Shown here: piece by piece, positions 19,595 to 29,430 of the stretch
Layout of the letters: every line of letters starts with the position of its first letter
Numbering within the stretch: position 1 is the first letter of the stretch
Source: Uliginosibacterium sp.
GTDB lineage: Bacteria > Pseudomonadota > Gammaproteobacteria > Burkholderiales > Rhodocyclaceae
Assembly: GCA_016718265.1 (NCBI GenBank)
Contig: JADKDZ010000004.1
Coordinates: forward strand, 1-64,000
DNA length: 64,000 nucleotides
Reading direction: 5' to 3'
Program-made: the position numbers and the translations under genes
Notes under the pieces: generated by a model
What the model was told of the DNA's origin: nothing
Databases searched by the model: none
Seen by the model: the letters and a program-made list of their open reading frames with translations, nothing else

Positions 19595-20152
19595 ATGATC
19601 GCGAACCCCAAGGAAGCGTATCGCTGCGCGGCGACAGTGCAGCCGCGCACGCGACTGGCCCGAGTTCTTGCGGCAGGCCTGTTGTGTGCGTTATCGGCGG
19701 GGGCGAGCTTCGCAGCGGGCGAAGCCGAGGTCTGCGAATTCAAGGACGCCGGCCGCCGCCGCATCAGCGGCGAGAACCCGGCCGATCTCGACTGCATCCG
19801 GCAGCGTGCGATGGCGGGCGATGCCTTTCAGCAGTTCTATTTCGGGCTCATCCAGGTGGGGCAGGTGCCCGGGCCGGTGAATCTGCCTGAAGGCGTGCGC
19901 GTGCTGACGCAGGTCGCCAAGCTGAACAACCGCTACAGCGCGAATGCCATGGTCGCCATCGGCCGGGCATACCAGCGGCCTGATGCGGCCTTTCGTAATG
20001 ACGCGCGGGCGTATCAGTGGTTCTACCTCGCGTCGCAGCACACAGACTTCAAAGGCCTTGGCTATCCGCTGCCCGATCAGGCTTTGAGCGCTGCGCTGGG
20101 CGCGGCGCAAAGGCAAGCCCTGGAGCGCGAGGCGCCCCGCCTTCTGCAGTGA
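19595..20152 (+). CDS. Exported Sel1/TPR-like repeat protein
   Basis: 185 residues with a signal peptide of about 40 residues (LLCALSAGASFA), a Cys pair (VCEF and DCIRQRAMAGD), and helical repeat-like segments (GDAFQQFYFGLIQVGQ, GVRVLTQVAKLNNRYSANAMVAIGRAY, RAYQWFYLASQH) that resemble Sel1-type TPRs. Such repeats bind other proteins in the periplasm. AGGAGA lies 6 bases before the ATG. It is probably cotranscribed with the HPP gene. No closer assignment is possible. Confidence 0.7.
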   Translation: MIANPKEAYRCAATVQPRTRLARVLAAGLLCALSAGASFAAGEAEVCEFKDAGRRRISGENPADLDCIRQRAMAGDAFQQFYFGLIQVGQVPGPVNLPEGVRVLTQVAKLNNRYSANAMVAIGRAYQRPDAAFRNDARAYQWFYLASQHTDFKGLGYPLPDQALSAALGAAQRQALEREAPRLLQ

Positions 20153-20234
20153 GGGCGGGTGAGTAAGACCAGCACAGGCGCCGTCGCGTGCGCCACATTT
20201 GGCCACAGCACCAGGGTTAAGCTGGCCGCGGTTG

Positions 20235-22124
20235 CTAGTGTTTCTTCGGCCCGCTCACAAATCCACCTGTCGTGACGCGGATATTGTCCAGATTGATTTC
20301 AAAGGGCCCAAAGGTGCCACCGCCCCAATCCAGCAATGTGACGCGGCTGAGTGGTGGGTTACTGCAGCGATGGTTGAACAAGCCTCTCGCGTCCACAAAG
20401 GTCACGCCGTCAATTTCGAGGTAGTACTCGCCGTCATTGACCTCGGCGACACAAGTCTTGGTGGCGGTGTTGTACGTTGAGGTGTGGAATTTCGCATGCA
20501 CCCTGAAGTGGTGCCATTGGTCTTTCCAGTCCCAGTAGTTCCAGTAGGTTCCCCGGTTGTAAACGCTGGCTTTTCCGTAGGATCGTCCTATCCAAGTGGG
20601 CTCAGTTCCATTTAGAAAGATGACATTGGCTACATCGTTCTCCATATTTGTACCGTCACCAAAGCCGATGTAGGTAAGGCTGCCAACCTGACCGGCGTCA
20701 CCGGATATGCCAAATGTCGTGTTGGCATAGCCGTCACTGGACGCTTGTCCAAAAAACTTCAGGAATTTCGCTGATCCGGGCGTCCGGCCGCCGGCATCAG
20801 GGGGAATTCTTACGTCAAACTCGATATAGACATCGCGTGTATTGAGCGGTGCCAGATTGTATTCAGCCCAGGCATACATGCCTGCGGTGGCCATGGGGTA
20901 TGTGGCCTTGAGGCTGCCGTTGCTGCCGCCATGGTTTCGGGCCTTGTCTGAGGATACGACAATACTGCCGCCCTGCTGCGCCCCGATAGTCCAGCCGGCT
21001 GGCGTGAGCGACCCGTTGTCAAAGTCGACATAGGACAGGGTCGTTACCGGGGCGGGCGCGCCCCCGCTGCTGCTCGATGAGCTTGAGCTGCTCGACGAGG
21101 AGCTCGAACTGCTACTCGAAGAACTTGAACTGGAGCTGCTCGACGAACTCGAACTGCTGGACTTCCCGCCGCTGCTGGAGGAAGAAGAGCTGGAACTGCT
21201 GGAACTGGAGGAACTGCTGGATGAGCTCGAAGAACTGGAGGAGCTTGAACTGCTCGATGAGGAACTCGACCCACTTGGCGGCGCGACCGCCACCGTGGTG
21301 CTGACCTGGATCGTCGCTGCCAGCGAGGCATTGCCCTCGGCATCGCGGGCATGCACAGCAATTGTGTACGCGGTGGCGGCGCGCAGTCCGCTGGCGGTGT
21401 AATTGCTCGCCGTGCTCCCCAGGGTGGCGATCAGTACGCCATTGAGCGTGACGTCATAGACCGCAACCCCTGTGTTGTCGCTGGCGGGCAGCCAGGCCAC
21501 GCTGAGGCTGCTCTGGCTGATCTGGGTGGCGCGCAGGCTGCCCGGTGCAGAAGGCGGCTGGGTGTCGCGCACCGCCGCCAAGGGCGGCGTGAGCACCGCC
21601 AGCTCAGCCGACGCGGGCGAGAGATTGCCGGCCGCATCGCGCGCCTTGATCTGGTACCGGTGCGTCGTATTCGGGCTCACCGACACGTCGAGATACACCA
21701 GGGTGTTCGAACTCACGCTGCCCAAGAACCGGCCATCGCGATACACATCGTAGGCCGCCACGCCGCGATCATCGCTCGCGCCGCCCCACCGAAGCAGCAC
21801 GCTGGTGGCGGTCAGGCCAGAATACGCCGGCGCATCGGGCGCGCTGGGCGGCTGGGTGTCCGGTGTGCTCACGGTGCCGCCCGAGCTGGAGCTGGTGCTC
21901 AGGTTCGGGCTGCCGGTCCCCTCCGACGCCTCGCCCCCGCCACCGCCGCCGCAGGCTGAAAGCAGGAGCAGGGAGGCGATGAGCAGGCTCGCGCTGCGGC
22001 TACGCGCACATTGCCGGCTTGCTCGCCCGGGCAATCGCGTCATCGATCGCAAGTGTTCTGGTGATGACGTATGGCTATCAGGCGGCAGCGTGCGGGTGAA
22101 TCCGAGCATCCTGGCATGTTTCAT
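20235..22124 (-). CDS. Lipoprotein: two FN3 domains, poly-Ser linkers, lectin/lyase-like C-terminal domain
   Basis: About 629 residues. Order: a signal ending LLLLSAC (lipobox), Gly run, two fibronectin type III domains (DTQPPSAPDAPAYSGLTATS and DTQPPSAPGSLRATQISQSS), then two poly-Ser tracts of more than 30 residues split by GGK, then a domain of about 250 residues (LSYVDFDNGSLTPAGW ... MYAWAEYNLAPLN ... FFGQASSDGYANTTFG ... NRGTYWNYWDWKDQWHHFRVH) with the look of a concanavalin-type jelly roll as in polysaccharide lyases and carbohydrate-binding proteins. A glycan substrate is likely but not identifiable. I place the start at 22124, where GGAG lies 9 bases upstream; 22148 and 22043 are alternatives. 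It follows a paralogous front-end gene by about 40 bases, probably in one operon. Confidence 0.8.
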   Translation of the reverse strand: MKHARMLGFTRTLPPDSHTSSPEHLRSMTRLPGRASRQCARSRSASLLIASLLLLSACGGGGGGEASEGTGSPNLSTSSSSGGTVSTPDTQPPSAPDAPAYSGLTATSVLLRWGGASDDRGVAAYDVYRDGRFLGSVSSNTLVYLDVSVSPNTTHRYQIKARDAAGNLSPASAELAVLTPPLAAVRDTQPPSAPGSLRATQISQSSLSVAWLPASDNTGVAVYDVTLNGVLIATLGSTASNYTASGLRAATAYTIAVHARDAEGNASLAATIQVSTTVAVAPPSGSSSSSSSSSSSSSSSSSSSSSSSSSSSSSSSSSGGKSSSSSSSSSSSSSSSSSSSSSSSSSSSSSSSSGGAPAPVTTLSYVDFDNGSLTPAGWTIGAQQGGSIVVSSDKARNHGGSNGSLKATYPMATAGMYAWAEYNLAPLNTRDVYIEFDVRIPPDAGGRTPGSAKFLKFFGQASSDGYANTTFGISGDAGQVGSLTYIGFGDGTNMENDVANVIFLNGTEPTWIGRSYGKASVYNRGTYWNYWDWKDQWHHFRVHAKFHTSTYNTATKTCVAEVNDGEYYLEIDGVTFVDARGLFNHRCSNPPLSRVTLLDWGGGTFGPFEINLDNIRVTTGGFVSGPKKH

Positions 22125-22161
22125 GGGTGAGCACTCCACAGGGGGCAAGCTTGTCGGCGGG

Positions 22162-24956
22162 TCACGGATTCAGGTGTCCCCGCTGTCCGCGGCGGGCGTC
22201 GCCCGCGGGCAGGCCAGTCAGCGGCCCGCTGCCGGTCAGGGCGCTGGTCGCGCTGACGATGCTGCCGGCGGCGGTCGTGTCGAAGCCGTAGCTGCGCCAC
22301 TGTGCCCAGGGGACGTCGTTGCCGCAGCCGGTGTCATCCATCGCAAGCGTGTTGGTGGTTTCCAGCAAGTTGGCGCCAAAGCTGAGTTTGCTGGCCAGTG
22401 TGGTCGCATCGGGCAAGGTCTGGCAGTACTCGCCGTAAGGCGCTTCGCTGCCGGACTTGATGATGTTGTGCGATACGCGGGTGCCACTGCTGGGCGGATT
22501 CAGTGGGCCCCAGGAGATTCCTACCCCGCCGTTGACCAGGGTGTTGTGGTGCACACGCTGTGATCGGTCATGGGGCAGGTAGCCTGAAAGCACTGCTGGC
22601 CAAGCGTGATGCCGGCATTGATCAGCAGGTTGTGGTGGATTTGCACCTGGTCCGACCCATCCTGCGCCATGATCTTGATCCCGTCTGGTTCCGTTTGGCC
22701 GGCGGGTATCTCGATGTAGTTCTCGCGGTAGGTGTTGTTGTTGGAGTAGGCCTTGTCCACGAAGCCTTTCCGGATGCTTCCCGTCTGGTTGGCGGGCATC
22801 TGGTTGTTTTCGATTACCGAGTCAAACGCGCTGAAGAGCACCATGCCGCCGTAGTTGTTTGCGGTGTATTTCATGGTGTAGGCACCGCCCATGTCGTTGT
22901 CCTGAATCAGGAACTTGTTGCGGCGCAAGCCGTAGTCCATGCTATATACGAACGAGGGGTTGTCGCTCTCGCCGGAGGTCTCCGTGCCGCTGACAAACCG
23001 CACATTGCGGATGACGACGCCCGCCGTGCACGGGTCGCAGGAGATTCCGTGCTGCGCCACGTTGGCAAGATCCAGCCCTTCGAACCGGGCGATCTGCGCC
23101 GAGCTGCTGCCGCTCTTGACCCAGAAGCTGCTCGACTTGGCAAAATCCGCCACGACGACTTCGTCCGGGTAGGCAATGATCTGTTTCGAGCGGTCGTCGA
23201 ACAGGTCAGACTTGCCCAGCGCATAGTTGCCCTTGCGCATCACGATGACCTGGTTGGGGGCGGATTGCCCTAGGGCATAAGCGAGTGTGCGGAAGGGTGC
23301 CGCGAGCGTGCCACGCCCGGCGCTGTCGACCCCATTGGTTGCCACGAAGAGGAAGCGCGAGGCGGCCGAGGTGATGGTGAAGCTCTTCTGCAGGGTCTTC
23401 TGCGTGCTGCCGCTGTCCTTGATCTCCAGGGTCAGCACATAGCTGCCTTCCGAAGCGGGCGTAAAGCGCACAGTGCCGCGCCGGAAGTCCAGCGAGACCC
23501 CCGCCGTGCTTTGCGGCGCGCCGTTCAGGGTGAAACTCTTGATGCGGTACTCGTAGGGGAAGATGCCCCCCATCACACCCGGTCGGCTCTCGTACGGGAT
23601 GCCGGGATAGGCTGTGTCACGCAGATCGAAGCTGATCGCCAGCGCCGTGTTGGGCACGGTGTCCGGCAGGGTGATGCGCGCGGCGCTGTTATGCACACAG
23701 CGCACGAAGACCGGGCTGCCATCGGTGGGGACCGAGGCTGGGGCAATCTCCGAGACCGCACAGGTTTGCTTGGCGGGCTGCGCGGTGATGCGCAGGTCCA
23801 GCCCCGTCGTGGTCTGGGTGCTGAAACTGTAAGGGCCGTTCAGGGTCGGGGTCAGCGTTGCCGACCCGTGTGCCAGCGTGAGTTTCTCGCCAAGGGCCAG
23901 ACCTTGCACGCGGACATTGAGCTGCGCGGTGACCGCCTGCCCGCCGCCGCTGCTTGAACTGCTCGACGACGAACTGCTGCTCCCGCCACTGCTGGAGGAC
24001 GACGAAGAGGAAGACGAACTCGAAGAGCTGGACTTCCCACCACTGCTGCTCGAAGAGGACGACGAAGACGAGGATGAAGAGCTCGAACTGCTCGACGACG
24101 AACTCGATTTCCCGCCGCTGCTCGAAGACGAGCTGGAGCTTGAACTGCTCGACGAACTGGAAGAGCTCGAACTGCTACTGCTGGAACTCGAACTGGAGCT
24201 TGAACTGCTCGACGAGCTCGAACTACTCGGCGCCGCCGCCACCGCCGTGCTCACCTGAATCGTCGCCGCCAGCGACACATTGCCCGAGGTGTCTCGCGCC
24301 CGTACCGTCACGGTGTAAGCGGTGGAGGCGCGCAGCCCGCTCGCGGTGTAGTTCGTCGTGGTGCTGGTGAGGGAGGCGATCACCGTGCCGTTGAGCAGCA
24401 CGTCGTAGACCGCCACCCCCGTATCGTCCGTGGCCGGCAGCCAGCTCAGGCTCAGACTGCTGGGGCTGATCTGCGTCGTGCGCAGGCTGCCCGGTGCGGT
24501 GGGCGCCTGCGTATCTCGCGCCGTCACCAAGGGCGGCACATTGATCACCAACTCGCCTGACGCCGGTGACAGGTTTCCGGCCGCATCGCGTGCCTTCACC
24601 TGATAGCGGTGCGTCGCATTCGGATTCACCGCCGTATCCAGAAACACCAGGGTATTGACACTCACACTGCCCAGAAAGCGCCCATCCCGATAAATGTCGT
24701 AAGCCGACACCCCCCGGTCATCACTCGCCCCGCCCCACTTGAGCAAGACACTCGTCGCCGTCAGCCCCGAGAAGCCCAAGGCCTCCGGCGAACTCGGCGC
24801 CTGTGTGTCCGGCGTACTAAGCGACCCGCCTGAGCTGGAGCTCGTCGTCTGACTCGGCACCGACTCCCCGAAGACTCCGAACCGCCCCCCGCCACAGGCG
24901 GCGAGAAAGAGCAGGGACGCGCAGAGCACACTGACACGACGGGGGAGAAACAGCAT
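22162..24956 (-). CDS. Lipoprotein: two FN3 domains, poly-Ser linkers, right-handed beta-helix (one frameshift)
   Basis: A lipoprotein signal (MLFLPRRVSVLC, lipobox LAAC), two FN3 domains nearly identical in order and wording to those of the downstream gene, three long Ser tracts split by GGK and GG, an Ig/cadherin-like region (LNVRVQGLALGEKLTLAHG, then PGVMGGIFPYEYRIKSFTLNG), and a C-terminal parallel beta-helix (FVATNGVDSAGRGTLAAPFRTLAYAL, NVRFVSGTETSGES, ENNQMPANQTGSIRKGFVDKAYSNNNTYRENYIEI) as in pectate and chondroitinase-B-like lyases. The frame breaks once at about 22560: the helix continues in the next frame (RVHHNTLVNGGVGISWGP) to 22162. Corrected, it has about 930 residues. It is likely a secreted, cell-anchored polysaccharide lyase or binding protein. 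Confidence 0.78.
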
Positions 24957-25488
24957 GACCAGACCTCACTGCGTGAGAAGCACGCGCGACATGAAACAGG
25001 GAAGCCGAAGACCGCCGCACACCCCGGGCGACCTGGCTTCCGATTGACGGCCATGCTAAGGCGGACGCAAGGGCAGCAATCTGCCACTGGTCGGAAAACG
25101 ACAATGGCATTCGTCGCGCTTGGTTTTTTGGTAAAACGCGACGATCTTGTTGATCCGGCCTTCAAATAGTTGCGCGCGCAGCGGTGACAGCCTCGCAACG
25201 CCTTCGTGTGCGGTGCTTTTCGCTCTCACGAAGGCACGAAGCTCTTCGCCTCATTTTTCAAGCTATTTGAGGACTGAATCTGTAGTGAAGCGCCGACGAA
25301 GGGCGTGCGGGACTCGCCCTTGCTAAAGCAGGCTGCAGAGCCGCACTCCGCTTGGTTCTGCAAGGAGCAGCCTGAAGACGATTGCTGCAGGCGGCTCTCC
25401 GGGGTGTCGCGAGAGGCGGTTGTGCGCGCGATATACTTGCCTGGCAAGGCGCGAGTGGCCTGCTTGATTGACACGAGAATTTCTAACA
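24957..25488. other. Divergent intergenic region
   Basis: This 532-base gap separates the beta-helix lipoprotein from a phosphatase and should hold both promoters. It contains two short inverted repeats, CCTTCGTG (25201-25208) with CACGAAGG (25227-25234), and AAGGGCG (25299-25305) with CGCCCTT (25315-25321). Neither has a T run typical of a terminator. No gene or RNA is recognisable. Confidence 0.5.
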
Positions 25489-25941
25489 ATGCGCATCCTG
25501 TTCGTCTGCACTGGAAATATCTGTCGTTCGCCCACGGCGGACGGCGTGGCCCGCCATCTGGCGGCGAAGCATCGGCTTGAGCAGTTCGAGTTCGACTCGG
25601 CCGGTACCCATGCCTATCACACAGGCGAAGCGCCTGACGGGCGGACGCTGCGTGCAGCGCGCCGGCGGGGCTACGACTTGTCGATGCTGCGCGCGCGGCC
25701 CGTACAGGCGGAAGATTTTGAGGTCTTCGACCTGATTCTGGCGATGGACAAGGGGCATCTGGTCTGGCTGCAGCGTGAATGCCCGCCTGCGTTCCGGCAC
25801 AAGCTGGCGCTGTTTTTGAGCTATTCGCTGCGCTGGACGGGCGAGGATCTGCCGGACCCGTATTACGGAGAGAGCGCGGATTTCGAGTGCGTGCTGGATA
25901 TGTGCGAAGAGACGCTGCCGCGCGTGCTGGGGCTTGCGTAG
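25489..25941 (+). CDS. Low-molecular-weight protein-tyrosine phosphatase
   Basis: 150 residues. The phosphate loop CTGNICRS (C7 to R13, the C-X5-R motif) directly follows the first strand, and the general acid lies in LPDPYYG near the C-terminus, both as in the family. Usual length. Bacterial members act in the cytoplasm on tyrosine-phosphorylated kinases that control exopolysaccharide export, or on arsenate in the related reductases; the DPYY version favours a phosphatase. I chose the ATG at 25489 because it places MRILFVCTGN at the N-terminus as in homologues; the ribosome binding site is weak. Confidence 0.92.
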   Translation: MRILFVCTGNICRSPTADGVARHLAAKHRLEQFEFDSAGTHAYHTGEAPDGRTLRAARRRGYDLSMLRARPVQAEDFEVFDLILAMDKGHLVWLQRECPPAFRHKLALFLSYSLRWTGEDLPDPYYGESADFECVLDMCEETLPRVLGLA

Positions 25942-25947
25942 CGCGGA

Positions 25948-28176
25948 CTAGCGTGTTGCCTTGGCGGACGCAGCGTGCTTGGCCTGGTACATCGCCATGT
26001 CTGCCATTTTCATGAGGCTGTGCTCGTCTTCGCCCTGGCTCGGAAACAATGCGCAGCCAATGCTGGCCGATAGATGCAGCGTCAGCCCGTCTGTCTGCAT
26101 CGGCTCCGCCAGTGCCTGGTGGATCTTGTCGGTGACGCGGTTGGCATCTGCGCCGGAGTCGATCTCGCGCAGCAGCACGACAAACTCATCTCCACCAATC
26201 CGGCCCACCGTGTCGGATTCCCGCACCACGCTGCGCAGACGCTGAGCGACCTGCTGCAGGACGAAGTCGCCTATTGCGTGGCCGTGGTCATCGTTGATCG
26301 GTTTGAAGCGATCCAGATCCACAAACAGCAGGGCGAGGTGTGTGTCGTCGCGGCGTGCCTGGGAGAGGGCTTGCCTGAGGCGATCAAAAAACAAGGCACG
26401 GTTGGGAAGCCCGGTCAGGGGGTCGTGCTGAGCCATATGCTTAATGCGTTCTTCGGCATGTTTGCGCGCAGTAATATCGCTGACCGTGCCGATCAGGCGA
26501 AGCGGCTTGCCATGGTCATCGTAGCTGGTGACATGGCCGCGTGAGAGTACCCACTTCCAGTCGCCATTCTTGCAGAGCAGCCGATACTCGCTGGAGAAAT
26601 TTCGCGTCAGCCCCTGAATGCAGGCGGCTGATTCGGCGAGTGCGCGGTCTCGATCATCCGGATGTATCCGCTTCACCCACTCGTCGCGATGGTTGCCAAA
26701 CTCGTCCTCGCTGTAGCCGAAAATCTCGCGGCAGCGGCGCGAGAAGTAGGTTGTATCGGTGCGCAAGTCGCGGTCCCATACGCCGTCACCGGCGCCTTCG
26801 AGGGCAAACTTCCAGCGTTCTTCCGATGAGCGCAATTCTTTTGTCATTTCGCTTGCCAGCGAGATTGCCCGCGCACGCGACCCGGCGATCAGCCAGGCGA
26901 TGACGGCCAGCAGCAGGCTCAGCAGAAAACCGCTGACGGCGATCAGCCTGGACTCGTCGCGTCCATGGCGGGCTTCAAACCCCGGGTGCGCGCGGGCCAT
27001 GATCAGCCAGCGGTGGCCTGCAGCCTCCAGCGTCGTCGTGGCCTGCAGCTTCGACTCCGGAGCGCGCGAGGCGCGAGCACCGGTGTTGTGCAGCAATGTG
27101 TCAGAACCGGGCGTCGCGCCATCGTAAATACTCACCTCGATATTCGGATCGCGCTCTCCGTACAGACTGGCCATCATCTCGTCCATGCGCACCGGGGCGT
27201 ATACCCAGCCGACCAGGTTCGCACGCCGCATGGCAGGCGTGTGGTGCGGGGCGCCCGGCTTGAAGACCGGCGCGTAGAGGATGAATGACGGCGGCTTGTC
27301 GGGCGCCTTGTCGAGTGCAAAATCCAGCTTCCCCGAAATCGTCGGTTCCCCACGTTCGAGGGCTTGCTCCATCGCGTGCCTGCGCACGGTGTCGGTGTAG
27401 GGGTCAAAGCCGATGGCGAGCATGTTTCGGCCGTGGAAGGGCTCGGCCTGCACGATGGGCGCCCGCAGTTGCAGCGTGCTGGCGGGGTGAACCGCGTAGT
27501 CCGGGAAGCCGCCGCGGCGCATGGCGTGCTCATGTGCCGCCAATTCGCTTGCGGGCAGCGCGAGCGCAAGGCCGACACCCTGCAGCCCGCCATAGCTCTC
27601 TTCCAGGTGAAGTGCCGCGATGTAGGCACTGAATTCTGTGCGGGAAGGACGACGGCTGGAGTAAAACGCCTGCACGCCGCGCAGCACTTGCTCATACGCA
27701 TTCACGCGCTGGGCAACGCGCCCGCTGATGTCGCTGAGTCCGAATTCAAACTGCGCCTGCAGTTTCTGCCGACTGCTCTGTTGATCGTGTTGCCACACCC
27801 AGAGCGTGGTAACGATCGAGGTGGTGAAGGCGATCAGTGCAAGGATGGCCAGGCGAATGATGTTCCCAAGGTCTCCTGCTGCCGGGGCGGCGCTGCGCGC
27901 GGGTGCCAATTCATCGTGTGCCTTGATCAGTGTGTTGCGTGACGAGCCGGCAGGCTGCAAGGCGCCGGGGATGGAACAGCGTGCAGCAGGATTGGCTACT
28001 AGAGCGATTAACGTGCCAAAGTGGCAGAAACTGTAGGGCGCCGAGTGTGGGTATTGAGGCACAGGCGCAGGCCACACCGCGGACCACGATGCGCTGCGTG
28101 GGTGCTGGCCTGTCGCGGTGTACGGCTGTCTTGCGGCACAATACCGCCCTTGAGGGCGAATCGGCCGGCCGTTCAA
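25948..28176 (-). CDS. CHASE-PAS-GGDEF diguanylate cyclase
   Basis: Order: a membrane helix (IIRLAILALIAFTTSIVTTLWVW), an extracytoplasmic CHASE domain (RVAQRVNAYEQVLRGVQAFY ... ALALPASELAAHE ... GKLDFALDKAPDKPPSFILYAPVF), a second helix (GFLLSLLLAVIAWLIAG), a PAS/PAC domain (FALEGAGDGVWDRDLRTDTTYFS ... LIGTVSDITARKHAEE), and a GGDEF domain with the intact RIGGDEF motif and LFVDLDRFKPIND. It should sense an extracellular ligand and make cyclic di-GMP. The first 110 residues before the first helix have no family resemblance, so the true start is probably an internal codon nearer 27900. It converges on the phosphatase with 6 bases between stops. Confidence 0.9.
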   Translation of the reverse strand: MNGRPIRPQGRYCAARQPYTATGQHPRSASWSAVWPAPVPQYPHSAPYSFCHFGTLIALVANPAARCSIPGALQPAGSSRNTLIKAHDELAPARSAAPAAGDLGNIIRLAILALIAFTTSIVTTLWVWQHDQQSSRQKLQAQFEFGLSDISGRVAQRVNAYEQVLRGVQAFYSSRRPSRTEFSAYIAALHLEESYGGLQGVGLALALPASELAAHEHAMRRGGFPDYAVHPASTLQLRAPIVQAEPFHGRNMLAIGFDPYTDTVRRHAMEQALERGEPTISGKLDFALDKAPDKPPSFILYAPVFKPGAPHHTPAMRRANLVGWVYAPVRMDEMMASLYGERDPNIEVSIYDGATPGSDTLLHNTGARASRAPESKLQATTTLEAAGHRWLIMARAHPGFEARHGRDESRLIAVSGFLLSLLLAVIAWLIAGSRARAISLASEMTKELRSSEERWKFALEGAGDGVWDRDLRTDTTYFSRRCREIFGYSEDEFGNHRDEWVKRIHPDDRDRALAESAACIQGLTRNFSSEYRLLCKNGDWKWVLSRGHVTSYDDHGKPLRLIGTVSDITARKHAEERIKHMAQHDPLTGLPNRALFFDRLRQALSQARRDDTHLALLFVDLDRFKPINDDHGHAIGDFVLQQVAQRLRSVVRESDTVGRIGGDEFVVLLREIDSGADANRVTDKIHQALAEPMQTDGLTLHLSASIGCALFPSQGEDEHSLMKMADMAMYQAKHAASAKATR

Positions 28177-28220
28177 GCGGTCCCGGAGCCCTGCAGATTT
28201 CTACTTGCCTGGAGCACGGA

Positions 28221-29248
28221 ATGACGAACACTGCGGTGATGGCCCCCGACGGAAAGCCGGTAACTTATTTTCGAATCGAGAAGGATGGCTTGCAACTCGA
28301 CCTGATGGATTGGGGGCGACCTGGCTGTCATGCCTCGTACCCATGCCTGATCAGGCCCGCGCGAAGTCCTGCTCGGGTGTGCTCGCGGGGAGGATTGGCT
28401 GACGCAGAAATCGTATCTGAATGCGACGGTCGGGCGTTATGCCAACCGTATTGCCGGTGGGCGCATCACCCGTGATGGCCGCACCACGCAGCTGGTCGTG
28501 AACGAGGGCAAGAACCAGCTCCACGGTGGTGCCGGTTTCTCCGGTCGTCGCTGGGCGGTGCTGGAGCAGTCTGCCGAGCATGTGTGCTTGGGGATTTCGT
28601 CGCCCGACGGCGATCAGGGCTACCCGGGCAATCTGGATCTGCGCGTGACCTACCGCGTCCTGCCCGGCCTGCGGATCGAGATGGTCTGCACCGGCGAGGT
28701 CGATGCCGTGAGCCCGCTCGGCTTGACCAACCATGCCTACTTCAACCTTGATGGCGTGCAGGGCGATATCCGCGCGCATCGCCTGATGCTGGCTGCCAGC
28801 CGCTACACGCCGGTGAATGCCGAGATGATTCCCGATGCCGGCCTGGCCGACGTCGCCGGCACCAGCTTTGATTTCCGCTCCGCGCGGGCAATTGAAACCC
28901 AGTTCCTCGCCGACGCGCAGCAAAAGATCGCCGCGGGTTACGACCACGCCTTCCTGCTGGACAAGCCGGAAATGAGCGCGCTCGCCGCCTCGCTCGTATC
29001 GGGCGATGGCCGCCTGGAGATGCGCCTCTACACCGATTCGCCGGCTGTGCAGTTCTACAGCGGCAATCACCTGTCGGGCACCAGCTGTCGCCAGGGGCGG
29101 CACCTACGCGGCTTATCAGGGCCTGTGCCTGGAACCGGGTTTCCTGCCTGACAGCCCGAACCACCCCGAGTGGCCGCAGCCCGACTGCTGGTTGCAACCC
29201 GGGCAGACCTACCGTCAGACCATGGCCTGGGCATTCTCGGCACGCTAG
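28221..29248 (+). CDS. galM: Aldose 1-epimerase (galactose mutarotase), three frame breaks
   Basis: Pieces in three frames rebuild a complete GalM: DGLQLDLMDWG, then ATWLSCLVPMPDQAR, EVLLG and NATVGRYANRIAGGRI (the NR substrate motif), NEGKNQLHGG, the HAYFNLDG catalytic-His motif, AAGYDHAFLL, and GLCLEPGFLPDSPNHPEWPQ with the catalytic Glu. Breaks occur at about 28314 (5 G where 6 are needed), at about 28360 and at about 29090. Every motif is intact, which argues for base-calling errors rather than decay. It interconverts alpha and beta anomers of aldoses in the cytoplasm or periplasm. GGAG lies upstream of the ATG. Confidence 0.82.
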
Positions 29249-29430
29249 ACAAGGACGTGCGCCGCGGCAGCGCTTACTGATTTGGGACAGTGCTTTTCGC
29301 TTGGTATTTGACCATTTTGTGCAGGTGGTTTTTGGGTCGGCATGGGATAATGCCAGCCCGCTGAAGCCCGTGCGCGAAGGTCTCTCTCGGGCCCAGGCAA
29401 ACCCTATTGGTCAATGGCGAGTGCACTTTC

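Noticed and set aside
20235..24956. Ser-tract repeats considered as CRISPR or tandem-repeat arrays
   Set aside because: No constant-length direct repeats with unique spacers; they are codon-degenerate Ser runs inside reading frames.
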